A DNA stretch of 33,909 nucleotides from contig CALHVU010000039.1 in the NCBI GenBank assembly GCA_938036925.1, forward strand, positions 1-33,909. The letters are read 5' to 3'. Numbering within the stretch: the first letter of the stretch is position 1; each line of letters begins with the position of its first letter. This document shows, piece after piece, positions 8,325 through 16,513 of this stretch. The DNA is from an uncultured Atopobium sp. (GTDB lineage: Bacteria; Actinomycetota; Coriobacteriia; Coriobacteriales; Atopobiaceae). Made by a program: the position numbers and the translations under genes. The notes under the pieces were generated by a model, which worked only from the letters and a program-made list of their open reading frames with translations, had not been told where the DNA came from and did no database searches.

Positions 8325-9350
8325 ATGGCAGTAAAGGTTGCTATTAACGGTTTTGGCCGCATTGGTCGCCTTGCGTTTAGGCAGATGTTTGGTCACGAGG
8401 GTTCCGAGATTGTTGCAATCAACGACCTTACTTCTCCAGAGATGCTTGCATATCTTCTGAAGTATGACTCTACTCAGGGCAACTATTCCCGCGATCACAA
8501 GGTAGAGGCAACTGACCACTCCATCATCGTTGACGGTCACGAGATTGTTATTTACAAGGAGGCAGACGCTAACAACCTGCCTTGGGGCGATCTCAACGTT
8601 GACGTTGTTCTTGAGTGCACCGGTTTCTACACTTCTAAGGACAAGGCACAGGCTCACATCAACGCTGGTGCTAAGAAGGTTGTCATTTCTGCTCCTGCAG
8701 GCAATGACCTCCCAACCATCGTCTTCAACGTTAACCATGAGACCCTCACTGCAGATGACAACATCATCTCCGCAGCTTCCTGCACCACCAACTGCCTTGC
8801 TCCTATGGCAAAGGGCCTCAACGACTTCGCAACTATCAAGTCCGGTATCATGACCACCATTCACGCATACACTGGTGACCAGATGATCCTCGACGGCCCA
8901 CAGCGCAAGGGTAACTTCCGTCGTTCCCGTGCTGGTGCAGAGAACATCGTTCCTAACTCCACTGGTGCTGCTAAGGCTATCGGCCTTGTTCTTCCTGAGC
9001 TCAACGGCAAGCTTATTGGTGCTGCTCAGCGCGTTCCTACGCCAACTGGCTCCCTCACCAACCTCTATGCTGTTGTTGACAAGAAGGTCACCGTTGACGA
9101 GGTCAACGCTGCAATGAAGGCTTACGCAGAGACCATTCCAGAGACCTTTGGTTACAACGAGGATGACATTGTTTCCCGCGACATCGTCGGTGAGACCCAC
9201 GGTTCCATCTTCGACGCAACTCAGACCATGTGCTCTGACCTTGGCGATGGCACCACTCTTGTTCAGGTCACCTCTTGGTACGACAACGAGAACTCCTACA
9301 CTTCTCAGATGGTCCGTACCATCAAGTACTTCGAGAAGTTCGTTGCTTAA
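8325..9350 (+). CDS. gap: Glyceraldehyde-3-phosphate dehydrogenase, type I
   Basis: 341 residues. The dinucleotide fold GFGRIGR starts at residue 9. Asp34 in AINDL points to NAD rather than NADP. The catalytic Cys153 sits in ASCTTNCLAP, and HAYTGDQ and WYDNENSY are intact. It makes 1,3-bisphosphoglycerate in glycolysis. The frame stays open upstream, but the ATG at 8325 is chosen because AAGGAG lies at 8311-8316 and the protein begins with the standard MAVKVAINGFG. TAAAAT at 8250-8255 could be a -10 box, though no good -35 is seen. Codon use is strongly biased, as expected of a highly expressed gene. A terminator-like hairpin lies before pgk. Confidence 0.97.
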   Translation: MAVKVAINGFGRIGRLAFRQMFGHEGSEIVAINDLTSPEMLAYLLKYDSTQGNYSRDHKVEATDHSIIVDGHEIVIYKEADANNLPWGDLNVDVVLECTGFYTSKDKAQAHINAGAKKVVISAPAGNDLPTIVFNVNHETLTADDNIISAASCTTNCLAPMAKGLNDFATIKSGIMTTIHAYTGDQMILDGPQRKGNFRRSRAGAENIVPNSTGAAKAIGLVLPELNGKLIGAAQRVPTPTGSLTNLYAVVDKKVTVDEVNAAMKAYAETIPETFGYNEDDIVSRDIVGETHGSIFDATQTMCSDLGDGTTLVQVTSWYDNENSYTSQMVRTIKYFEKFVA

Positions 9351-9373
9351 GTTCTAGTTACATAGACGCCTTA

Positions 9374-9412
9374 GGCGCGGTCGCAGCATCTGCCGCGATC
9401 GCGCCTTCTTTT
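9374..9412 (+). terminator. Terminator or attenuator between gap and pgk
   Basis: 11-bp stem GGCGCGGTCGC / GCGATCGCGCC (one G-U pair), 10-nt loop, then TTCTTTT. It sits 24 bases after gap, with pgk 27 bases further on. Partial termination would set gap mRNA above pgk-tpiA. Confidence 0.8.
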
Positions 9413-9438
9413 GTTGGAAACGTATTCAAAGGAGTGAC

Positions 9439-10629
9439 ATGGCTTTTACAAAGAAGACTGTCCGCGATGCAGATGTTGATGGTAAGCGCGTTCTTATGCG
9501 CGTTGACTTCAACGTGCCTCTGAAGGACGGCGTTGTTACTGACGACACCCGCGTTCGCGCTGCACTTCCAACCATCCAGTATCTTCTCGACCACAACGCA
9601 AAGGTCATCCTGATGAGCCACCTTGGCCGTCCAGATGGCACCGGCTTCCAGCCAGAGCTTTCCCTGCGCCCAGCTGCAGAGAAGCTTGCTGAGCTTCTTG
9701 GCCACGAGGTTAAGTTTGTTGAGGACACCTATGGCGAGAAGGCCCGTGAGGCTGTAGACGCACTCAAGGACGGCGAGGTTCTTGTTCTTGAGAACGTCCG
9801 TTTTGACAAGCGTGAGAAGAAGAACGATCCAGAGATTGCAAAGACCCTTGCATCTTATGGTGACATCTTTGTTCTCGATGCTTTTGGTACCGCTCATCGT
9901 GCACAGGGCTCCGTTGTTGGACCAGCAGCTTACCTTCCTGCATATGCTGGCTTCCTGCTTGAGAAAGAGGTTGACACTCTTACCTCTATCTTCTCTAACC
10001 CAGAGCGCCCACTTGTAGCTATCGTTGGTGGCTCCAAGGTTTCTTCTAAGATTGGTGTTCTTGATCACCTTATCGACTCCGCTGATACCCTCATCATTGG
10101 TGGCGGTATGGCATATACCTTCTTCCTGGCAAAGGGTTATACCGTTGGTACTTCTCTTCAGGAGCCAGACTGGATTGAGCGCGCAGGCGAGATGCTCAAG
10201 AAGGCAGAGGAGAAGGGCGTTAAGATTCTGCTTCCTGTTGACAACGTTGTTACCGATCACTTTGGTGAGGACGCTGTTGGTGAGGTAGTTCCTTCCGATC
10301 AGATTCCTGCAGACCGCATGGGTATGGACATTGGTCCTAAGACTGTTGAGCTTTACTCTGAGGCAATCAAGGGCGCAAAGACCGTCTTCTGGAATGGTCC
10401 TATGGGCGTCTTTGAGTTTGATCAGTTTGCAAAGGGCACCGAGGCTGTTGCTCGTGCTGTTGCAGATGCTGATTGCACCTCTATCATCGGCGGCGGCGAT
10501 TCCGTTGCAGCAGTTAACAAGTTCCACCTTGCTGACAAGATGAGCTGGATTTCCACTGGCGGCGGCGCTTCCATGGAGCTCGTTGAGGGTAAGGCACTTC
10601 CAGGAGTGGAGGCGCTTCTCGATGCGTAA
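9439..10629 (+). CDS. pgk: Phosphoglycerate kinase
   Basis: 396 residues, the standard bacterial length. Visible landmarks are the substrate site RVDFNVPLKDG, SHLGRPDG, ENVRFDKRE, DAFGTAHR, the phosphate contact VGGSKVSSKI, WNGPMGVFE and the C-terminal nucleotide loop GGGDSVAAVNKF. It transfers phosphate from 1,3-bisphosphoglycerate to ADP. The ATG follows AAAGGAGTGAC. The 3' end overlaps tpiA by eight bases. Codon bias gives a long antisense open frame over the whole gene, which is a shadow. Confidence 0.97.
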   Translation: MAFTKKTVRDADVDGKRVLMRVDFNVPLKDGVVTDDTRVRAALPTIQYLLDHNAKVILMSHLGRPDGTGFQPELSLRPAAEKLAELLGHEVKFVEDTYGEKAREAVDALKDGEVLVLENVRFDKREKKNDPEIAKTLASYGDIFVLDAFGTAHRAQGSVVGPAAYLPAYAGFLLEKEVDTLTSIFSNPERPLVAIVGGSKVSSKIGVLDHLIDSADTLIIGGGMAYTFFLAKGYTVGTSLQEPDWIERAGEMLKKAEEKGVKILLPVDNVVTDHFGEDAVGEVVPSDQIPADRMGMDIGPKTVELYSEAIKGAKTVFWNGPMGVFEFDQFAKGTEAVARAVADADCTSIIGGGDSVAAVNKFHLADKMSWISTGGGASMELVEGKALPGVEALLDA

Positions 10630-11389
10630 TCGTATGATCGCAGGTAACTGGAAGATGAATGAGACTTTCGCTGAGGGCGTTGAGCTTGCTCAGGGAATTG
10701 TTGATCAGCTTGCTTCCGGTACCGGAAACGTTGATGTTGTTATTGCTCCACCTCTTGTAGACCTTAAGGGCGTTTCCGAGGTTCTTTCTCAGGCCAACTC
10801 TTCTGTTGCTCTTTCTGCACAGAATGTGTACTGGGAGGAGTCTGGTGCATTTACTGGTGAGACCTCTCCAGCAATGCTGACCTCTGTTGGTGCAACTTAC
10901 TGCATCATTGGTCACTCTGAGCGTCGTGGCTACTTTGGCGAGACCGATGAGGACATTAATCGCAAGGCAAAGGCATTGATGGCTCATGACATCGTTCCTA
11001 TTTCTTGCTGCGGCGAGTCTCTTGAGGTTCGTAACGCCGGAACTCACGTTCAGTTTGTTGTTGACCAGATTAAGGCAGATACCAAGGGTCTAGAGATTAC
11101 AGATCCTTCCAAGTACGTTATTGCTTATGAGCCAATCTGGGCAATTGGTACTGGTATGACCGCAACTGCTGATGACGCACAGGAAGTCTGCGGCGCAATC
11201 CGTAAGACCCTGGTAGAGATCTTTGGCGCAGAAATTGCAGACGGTATCCGTATTCTTTACGGTGGTTCTGCTAAGCCAGAGAACGTCGGTGGCTTCCTCG
11301 AGAAAGAGGACGTCGACGGCGCACTTGTTGGCGGTGCATCTCTCAAGGCCGATTCCTTTGTTGCAATGGTTAAGAGCGCAATGAACTAA
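10622..11389 (+). CDS. tpiA: Triosephosphate isomerase
   Basis: 256 residues with Lys11 (NWKMN), catalytic His98 in IIGHSERR, base Glu170 in AYEPIWAIGTG, and the phosphate loop LYGGSAKPENV. It interconverts DHAP and glyceraldehyde-3-phosphate. The frame is open further upstream, but the ATG at 10622 gives the usual MRNRMIAGNWKMN start and overlaps the pgk stop by eight bases, with AGGAGTGGAGG upstream inside pgk, so translation is probably coupled. A strong terminator follows. Confidence 0.97.
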   Translation: MRNRMIAGNWKMNETFAEGVELAQGIVDQLASGTGNVDVVIAPPLVDLKGVSEVLSQANSSVALSAQNVYWEESGAFTGETSPAMLTSVGATYCIIGHSERRGYFGETDEDINRKAKALMAHDIVPISCCGESLEVRNAGTHVQFVVDQIKADTKGLEITDPSKYVIAYEPIWAIGTGMTATADDAQEVCGAIRKTLVEIFGAEIADGIRILYGGSAKPENVGGFLEKEDVDGALVGGASLKADSFVAMVKSAMN

Positions 11390-11462
11390 ACTCTGGACAA
11401 GCTCCTTACCACCAGTGAGGCGCTTGGCTCATTTGTTAAGTTCTTGTTTGTTTTGCAACTTG

Positions 11463-11506
11463 GCACACGTCATTCCCAAAGGGGAGTGGCGTGTGCTATT
11501 CTTTTC
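11463..11506 (+). terminator. Intrinsic terminator after tpiA
   Basis: A long stem, GCACACGTCATTCCC (11463-11477) with GGGAGTGGCGTGTGC (11482-11496), 15 bp with two G-U pairs and a four-base loop, then TATTCTTTTC. It closes the glycolytic transcript before secG. Confidence 0.88.
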
Positions 11507-11563
11507 TGTTGTACGTGAAAATAACTAGGGCTGGATTTTCTCGCCAGCAAGAGGGGGAACCTC

Positions 11564-11815
11564 GTGGGCGTTCTGAATACAATTCTTTTAGTGCTGTTTG
11601 TACTTTCTGGCATTTTGACGGTGCTGCTTGTTTTGGCACACTCCGGAAAGGGCACCGGCGTTTCTGACATGATTGCTGCATCTATGTATAACGCAAGCGC
11701 TGGTTCAGGCATTATGGAGAAGAACCTCGATCGCCTTACCATCATCACTACAACCATCTTCTTGGTCTGCGCTATTGTGATGGCTTTGACGTTCCCTGTT
11801 GGTGCTATTGGCTAA
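11564..11815 (+). CDS. secG: SecG, preprotein translocase subunit
   Basis: 83 residues with two membrane segments (about 5-24 and 58-80) around the conserved loop AHSGKGTGVSDM. SecG joins SecY and SecE in the translocation channel. The start is GTG after GAGGGGGAAC. The tpiA-secG neighbourhood is common in Actinomycetota. It is bracketed by two terminators, so it is probably its own transcript. A copy of the dispersed motif (GGATTTTCTCGCC, 11533-11545) lies just upstream of the ribosome site. Confidence 0.92.
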   Translation: MGVLNTILLVLFVLSGILTVLLVLAHSGKGTGVSDMIAASMYNASAGSGIMEKNLDRLTIITTTIFLVCAIVMALTFPVGAIG

Positions 11816-11841
11816 GCAGCTCCTTTTACTTTTGATTCATC

Positions 11842-11873
11842 TGCCGAGAAACCCGAGTTTCTCGGCATTTTTT
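11842..11873 (+). terminator. Intrinsic terminator after secG
   Basis: Perfect 11-bp stem TGCCGAGAAAC / GTTTCTCGGCA with CCGA loop, followed by six T. Each arm carries the core CGAGAAA of the dispersed motif, so the stem is an inverted pair of that motif. Confidence 0.93.
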
Positions 11874-12238
11874 ATTCATAGCCTGCGGAGCATGTGAAAA
11901 TTTGCTGTTGAGAATAACGGCAAAATGGTTGGCCGCGACAGATAGTAGTTTTCTTTTACTTCTTAACAGAATTTTCAATAACGTTTCTCATATGTAAACA
12001 AATTTGATTGTGACCTGCACGCTGGACTTTAACAGTCATTATATGTGGATACGTTTTACTGGGATTGGTATGCATAATCTTGGATATCTAAGAGATATTT
12101 TTGGGTTAGACAACTTATCCATGGTAAAATTGCACTTTGCTGTGTATTCACGGCATGTTTGTTGTAGGAATGCTAGGTTGCCATACCGAGAAAACCTCGC
12201 TTATCAGGTGGATAAGCGCAAGGCGGTGAGGAGAGTCA
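11874..12238 (+). promoter_or_regulatory. AT-rich control region of the oligopeptide ABC operon
   Basis: About 365 bp without a credible gene; an open frame through it (12004-12360) runs into the permease gene and has no ribosome site. TTGGGT (12101-12106) and TAAAAT (12125-12130) with 18 bp between form a weak promoter candidate. An 8-bp hairpin, CGCTTATC / GATAAGCG (12198-12218), ends eight bases before the permease ribosome site GTGAGGAG and could affect translation. CCGAGAAAACC at 12186-12196 is a near copy of the dispersed motif. No riboswitch or T-box signature was recognised. Confidence 0.45.
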
Positions 12239-13231
12239 ATGGCACGGTTTGTTTGGTACGTAACAAAGAGGATTTTGAGCTACATTGTGATGATTTTTGT
12301 TGCAACTTCACTCACATTCTTCCTCGCATCATCGTTTATGAACCCACGCTCCAACTTTGAGCAGCGTACTCCACGTCCTCCACAGGAGTCTATTGAGGAA
12401 AACCTGTATAGGACTAATCTGAATGATAAGACCCCGGTTATCGAGCGTTATCAGGTCTGGATTACCAATCTGCTTACTAAGTTTGATCTTGGTATGACTC
12501 CAACGGGCGATAATGTTAACCGTGAGATGAGCTCTAGGTTCATGTCTTCTATTCTGCTTATGACTCCAGCAACCATTTTGTCTGTTGTTATTGGCGTCAG
12601 CCTGGGTGTTTATACCGCTCAGCGCCAGTATCAGTGGCAGGACCGTTTCTTAAGTGGCGTTGCTTCGGTTTTGCTGGTTATCCCAACTGTTGTTATGGCA
12701 ATCTTGATTGTTTTTGCAGCAATCGAGATTAACGCACGTGCCGGTTCTCGTATTTTCTACGTTACCGATCTTTCTAGTGGAGATACCGGAAACTTCTTTA
12801 CTTGGCTTATTGACTTCCTACAGCACATTATTCTTCCAACCATTGTTCTTACTATCGTAAGTTCCGTTGGTTACCACCTCTCTCAGCGTACCTACCTACT
12901 TGACGAGATGCACGCAGATTATGTTCGTACTGCTCGCGCCAAGGGCCTCACTCGTAAGAAGGCAATTCGTAAGCACGCTCTTCGCGTTTCTTTGATTCCA
13001 ACCGCTGTTTCAGTTGCTTTCTCTCTTGCAGGTATCTTCACAGGTGCTGTTATGACCGAGAAGGTCTTTGCAATTCACGGTCTTGGTGAGTACTTCATTA
13101 ACTGTATTAACAACAACAATATTCACGGTGCAGTTGCAGTTGCAGCTTTCTCTGGCGCAATGACTCTTGTTGGCGCTCTTCTGGCTGACCTCTTTGCTGC
13201 TGCTCTTGATCCACGAATTAAGATGAGCTAA
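12239..13231 (+). CDS. Oligopeptide-type ABC transporter permease, DppB/OppB-like
   Basis: 330 residues with about six membrane helices. The N-terminal helix (about 11-32) is followed by a long extracytoplasmic stretch, as in OppB/DppB. The cytoplasmic EAA-type coupling loop reads HADYVRTARAKGLTRKKAIRKHALR. Family ending FAAALDPRIK is present. It forms half of the import channel with the next gene. The ATG follows GGTGAGGAGAGTCA. The first gene of a B-C-DF operon; the next permease is 10 bp downstream. The substrate is probably peptides but is not shown by sequence. Confidence 0.95.
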   Translation: MARFVWYVTKRILSYIVMIFVATSLTFFLASSFMNPRSNFEQRTPRPPQESIEENLYRTNLNDKTPVIERYQVWITNLLTKFDLGMTPTGDNVNREMSSRFMSSILLMTPATILSVVIGVSLGVYTAQRQYQWQDRFLSGVASVLLVIPTVVMAILIVFAAIEINARAGSRIFYVTDLSSGDTGNFFTWLIDFLQHIILPTIVLTIVSSVGYHLSQRTYLLDEMHADYVRTARAKGLTRKKAIRKHALRVSLIPTAVSVAFSLAGIFTGAVMTEKVFAIHGLGEYFINCINNNNIHGAVAVAAFSGAMTLVGALLADLFAAALDPRIKMS

Positions 13232-13241
13232 GGAGGCGGAC

Positions 13242-14309
13242 ATGTCTAAAGAAGAGCTTCAGAATAAAGACGAGAAAAACGTCTCCATTGATGCAGGTCT
13301 TACTAATGCTGAACGTGAGCTTCAGGCAGATGCTAAGTCTGAGAACAAAGAAGTTAAAAGAATTAGCTATGCTGGCTTGATTACAAGGCGTTTCTTCCGC
13401 CAGCGTTCTGCAGTAATCGGTTTGATTATTCTTGGAGTTATGGTTCTTATTGCAGTTTTTGGACCATATGCCACCCCATTTAATTACACAGATGCTGACT
13501 TTACTGCAATTAACATGGCTCCTAATGCAAAGCATTGGTTTGGTACTGATGGTGCTGGTATTGACCTGTATGCCTGTGTTGTCCACGGCCTTGGCCGTTC
13601 TTTGACCATTGGTATCAGCTATGCAATCTTGACCACTATCATTTCTGCAATTATTGGTACTGCCATTGCTTATGTCCGCGGCATTCCAGAGAAGATTGGT
13701 ATGTGGCTTCTTGATATGCTCATGGTCATCCCTAGCTTCTTGCTGGTTGCTATGATTGTTCGCGCATCAGGCGGTGAGTCTGGTTGGCTCATGCTTATCT
13801 TTGGTTTAACTGCTTTTGGTTGGATTGGTCGTGCACGTACTATCCGCACCATGGCTCTGTCTTTGCGTGAGAGAGATTACGTCAAGGCCGCTAAGTACAT
13901 GGGCGTTCCACCATTTACCATCATTGTTCGTCACCTTATTCCAAACCTTGGCTCAATTCTTATTATTGATTTGGTCTTGGCTGTTATTGGTGGCATTAAC
14001 TCTGAGACTGCATTCAGCTTCTTGGGTCTTGGTATCAAGGCACCAGATACCTCTCTTGGTTATCTCTTGAGTGCTGGTTCTTCTGCAATGCTTACTACTC
14101 CATGGATGATTCTGATTCCATCGGCATTTCTGATTGTTGTTTGTGTTGGCCTGCAGCTCATCGGCGACGGCCTTCGCGATGCCTTTGACCCTTATTCACG
14201 CGCTGCTGGTAGCGTTAAAGATCAGGAAGAGGATTCTTCCAAGGATGACGCTCAGCTCGGTGATCTTGAGGGAAGCATCGTTTCTGAAGAAACTACGGAG
14301 CGTGCATAA
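13242..14309 (+). CDS. Oligopeptide-type ABC transporter permease, DppC/OppC-like
   Basis: 355 residues. A charged cytoplasmic N-terminus of about 40 residues precedes the OppC-type first helix (AVIGLIILGVMVLIAVFGPY), then the FGTDGAGIDLYA motif typical of this subunit, further helices, and the coupling loop ERDYVKAAKYMGVPPFTIIVRHLIPN. The C-terminal tail after DAFDPYSR is acidic (EEDSSKDD). It pairs with the upstream permease. AAGGAGGCGGAC precedes the ATG. The stop overlaps the next start by one base (ATAATG), so expression of the ATPase is coupled. Confidence 0.95.
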   Translation: MSKEELQNKDEKNVSIDAGLTNAERELQADAKSENKEVKRISYAGLITRRFFRQRSAVIGLIILGVMVLIAVFGPYATPFNYTDADFTAINMAPNAKHWFGTDGAGIDLYACVVHGLGRSLTIGISYAILTTIISAIIGTAIAYVRGIPEKIGMWLLDMLMVIPSFLLVAMIVRASGGESGWLMLIFGLTAFGWIGRARTIRTMALSLRERDYVKAAKYMGVPPFTIIVRHLIPNLGSILIIDLVLAVIGGINSETAFSFLGLGIKAPDTSLGYLLSAGSSAMLTTPWMILIPSAFLIVVCVGLQLIGDGLRDAFDPYSRAAGSVKDQEEDSSKDDAQLGDLEGSIVSEETTERA

Positions 14310-16342
14310 TGTCTGACACTACTACTACTTTAACAAAGCAGGGAAGTGTAGAGATGGATGATGTCCTTCGCTACGAGCTGCTTGAATCAAACGGTCCAAA
14401 GGGTGCTCCAACAGGAGATCCAGTTCTTTCCGTTCGTGATCTCAAGGTATCCTTTAATACTGAGGCTGGTCGTGTAGACGCAGTTCGCGGTGTTAACTTT
14501 GACCTCTGGGGTGGCCGTACCCTTGGTATCGTAGGCGAGTCCGGCTCTGGTAAGTCAGTAACCGCCCTGTCTCTTATTGGTCTTCTTGATGACAATGCTC
14601 ACGTTACTGGCTCTATTAAGCTTGGTAATGAGGAGCTCATTGGTAAGACCGATGAAGAGATGTCAAAGCTTCGTGGCACTAAGATTTCTATGATCTTCCA
14701 GGATCCACTGTCTGCTTTGACTCCAATGTTCTCTATTGGAGATCAGCTTGCAGAAGCTCTGCTTACTCATAATCCTCACATGAGCAAGGCAGACGTTCGT
14801 AAGCGTTGTATTGAGCTTCTCTCCATTGTTGGTATTACTGATCCAGAGAATCGTCTGGATTCTTTCCCACATGAGTTCTCTGGTGGTATGCGCCAGCGTG
14901 TTGTTATTGCAATTGCTATTGCAAACAACCCTGACATCATCATCGCAGACGAGCCAACCACCGCTCTTGACGTAACTATTCAGGCTCAGATTCTTGACGT
15001 CTTGAAGGTTGCACAGAAAGAGACTGGCGCAGCAGTTGTTCTGATTACTCACGACCTTGGTGTTGTTGCAGGTACCGCTGATGACATTATGGTTATGTAT
15101 GCAGGCCGTGGCGTAGAGCGCGCAAGTGTTGATACACTTTTTGCTGAGCCAAGGCATCCTTATACCATGGGTCTTCTGGGTGCTGTTCCAAAACCTCACC
15201 TTCAGGCAGAGCACAGGCTTGTTCCTATTAAGGGTAATCCACCATCACTTGCTGCCATTCCAACTGGTTGTCCTTTTAACCCACGTTGTCCTATGGCTAC
15301 CGAGGAATGCTCCAAGAAAGAGCCAGTGCTGCTTCCTGCAAATGCTGCCGAGGGTCACTTGGCATCTTGCCACCACCTTCAGGAGATTTGCGAGAAGAAC
15401 CTCACTTATGCTGAGGTGTATCCAGACTTTGAGCCAATCCTTCCAAAGTGGGTTGATGTTCCTCGTAACGAGCGTCCTGTTGTACTTAAGGTTGAGAATC
15501 TTACCAAGACTTTCCCTGTTCAGGGTAAGGGCTTTATTAGGCGCAGCAAGGGCACTATGACTGCTGTTGACCGTGCAAGCTTTGAGATCCATGAGGGAGA
15601 AACCCTTGCGCTTGTTGGTGAGTCTGGTTCTGGTAAATCAACAACTCTTATGCAGATTATGGATTTGCTGAAGCCTGAGGATGGTCGTATTACGGTCCTT
15701 GGCAAAGACGTTGCCGAGCTTAAGAATGCTGCACAGCGTAGAGAGCTTCGTAAAGATCTTCAGGTTATCTTCCAGGATCCAATGAGTTCTCTGGACCCAC
15801 GTATGCCTGTCTATGACGTTTTGGCTGAGCCACTTCAGGCACAGGGTTGGAACAAAGAGGATATTAATACTCGTATTGGCGAGCTTATGCGTCTGGTTGG
15901 TATCAACCCAGACTATGTTGACCGCTTCCCATCCCAGTTCTCTGGTGGTCAGCGTCAGCGTATTGCTATTGCTCGTGCTCTTGCAACAAGTCCAAAGATT
16001 CTTCTGTTGGATGAGCCAATTGCATCTCTGGACGTTTCCATTCAGGCAGGTATTATTAACCTCCTTGAGGATCTTCAGGTTCAGTTGAAGATTTCTTATC
16101 TCTTTGTTGCTCACGATCTTGCTGTTATTCGTCATATTTCTGACACGGTTGCTGTTATGCACCTGGGCAAGATTGTTGAGTACGGTGAGACTGAAGACGT
16201 CTTTACTAACCCACAAGATCCTTACACTAAGGCGCTTCTCTCGGCTATTCCAATTCCTGATCCAAAGATTGAGCGTACCCGTGAGCGCATGATTTATCAG
16301 GATGGTAAGCTGGTTCCTGCTACTCACATCTCTAACGAGTAA
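14309..16342 (+). CDS. Oligopeptide-type ABC transporter, two ATPase domains in one chain (DppD-DppF fusion)
   Basis: 677 residues carrying two complete ATPases. Domain 1 has Walker A GESGSGKSV (76-84), signature FSGGMRQRVVIA, Walker B IIADEPTTALD and a C-terminal GCPFNPRCP cysteine motif of the oligo_HPY region. Domain 2 has Walker A GESGSGKST (about 436-444), signature FSGGQRQRIAIARA and Walker B LLLDEPIASLD. All catalytic residues look intact in both. Single-chain versions of the D and F subunits are known in this transporter class (GsiA, YejF), so the fusion is not an error. By contrast, the transporter at the window start keeps the two ATPases as separate genes. A terminator follows. Confidence 0.96.
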   Translation: MSDTTTTLTKQGSVEMDDVLRYELLESNGPKGAPTGDPVLSVRDLKVSFNTEAGRVDAVRGVNFDLWGGRTLGIVGESGSGKSVTALSLIGLLDDNAHVTGSIKLGNEELIGKTDEEMSKLRGTKISMIFQDPLSALTPMFSIGDQLAEALLTHNPHMSKADVRKRCIELLSIVGITDPENRLDSFPHEFSGGMRQRVVIAIAIANNPDIIIADEPTTALDVTIQAQILDVLKVAQKETGAAVVLITHDLGVVAGTADDIMVMYAGRGVERASVDTLFAEPRHPYTMGLLGAVPKPHLQAEHRLVPIKGNPPSLAAIPTGCPFNPRCPMATEECSKKEPVLLPANAAEGHLASCHHLQEICEKNLTYAEVYPDFEPILPKWVDVPRNERPVVLKVENLTKTFPVQGKGFIRRSKGTMTAVDRASFEIHEGETLALVGESGSGKSTTLMQIMDLLKPEDGRITVLGKDVAELKNAAQRRELRKDLQVIFQDPMSSLDPRMPVYDVLAEPLQAQGWNKEDINTRIGELMRLVGINPDYVDRFPSQFSGGQRQRIAIARALATSPKILLLDEPIASLDVSIQAGIINLLEDLQVQLKISYLFVAHDLAVIRHISDTVAVMHLGKIVEYGETEDVFTNPQDPYTKALLSAIPIPDPKIERTRERMIYQDGKLVPATHISNE

Positions 16343-16363
16343 CAAAGATTCAATAAATTTTCT

Positions 16364-16400
16364 GAAAACCCGCACTTAAAACTAGGTGCGGGTTTTCTTT
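16364..16400 (+). terminator. Intrinsic terminator after the fused ATPase gene
   Basis: 12-bp stem GAAAACCCGCAC / GTGCGGGTTTTC with a 10-nt loop, followed by TTTG. The A-rich side upstream and T-rich side downstream could also work on the minus strand. It separates the membrane/ATPase operon from the binding-protein gene. Confidence 0.82.
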
Positions 16401-16443
16401 GTTACAAATAGTGAACCAGGTTGTTACGGGAATGTTTCTGCTA

Positions 16444-16472
16444 TGGAGTATTTTCAGGCAATTTCGTATAGT
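16444..16472 (+). promoter_or_regulatory. Candidate promoter of the binding-protein gene
   Basis: TATAGT at 16467-16472, with the weak hexamer TGGAGT 17 bp upstream. Because a terminator precedes this gene, a separate promoter is expected here; the exact site is uncertain. Confidence 0.3.
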
Positions 16473-16513
16473 TAAGTGAATATCTGTAGGCCTTTAACGA
16501 AATGGGTGATCAT

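Noticed and set aside
9358..10527. 389-codon minus-strand open frame over pgk
   Set aside because: It is antisense to a certain pgk, has no family resemblance, and arises from codon bias, as do similar antisense frames over gap and the ABC genes.
11874..12238. T-box or riboswitch before the oligopeptide operon
   Set aside because: No T-box sequence, specifier stem or known aptamer core could be found; only a small hairpin is present.
12004..12360. Open frame upstream of and into the first permease gene
   Set aside because: No ribosome site, no recognisable protein features, and it overlaps the permease start in another frame.
14309..16342. Sequencing fusion of two ATPase genes
   Set aside because: The frame is continuous through a sensible linker, both domains are complete and single-chain forms are known in this transporter class.
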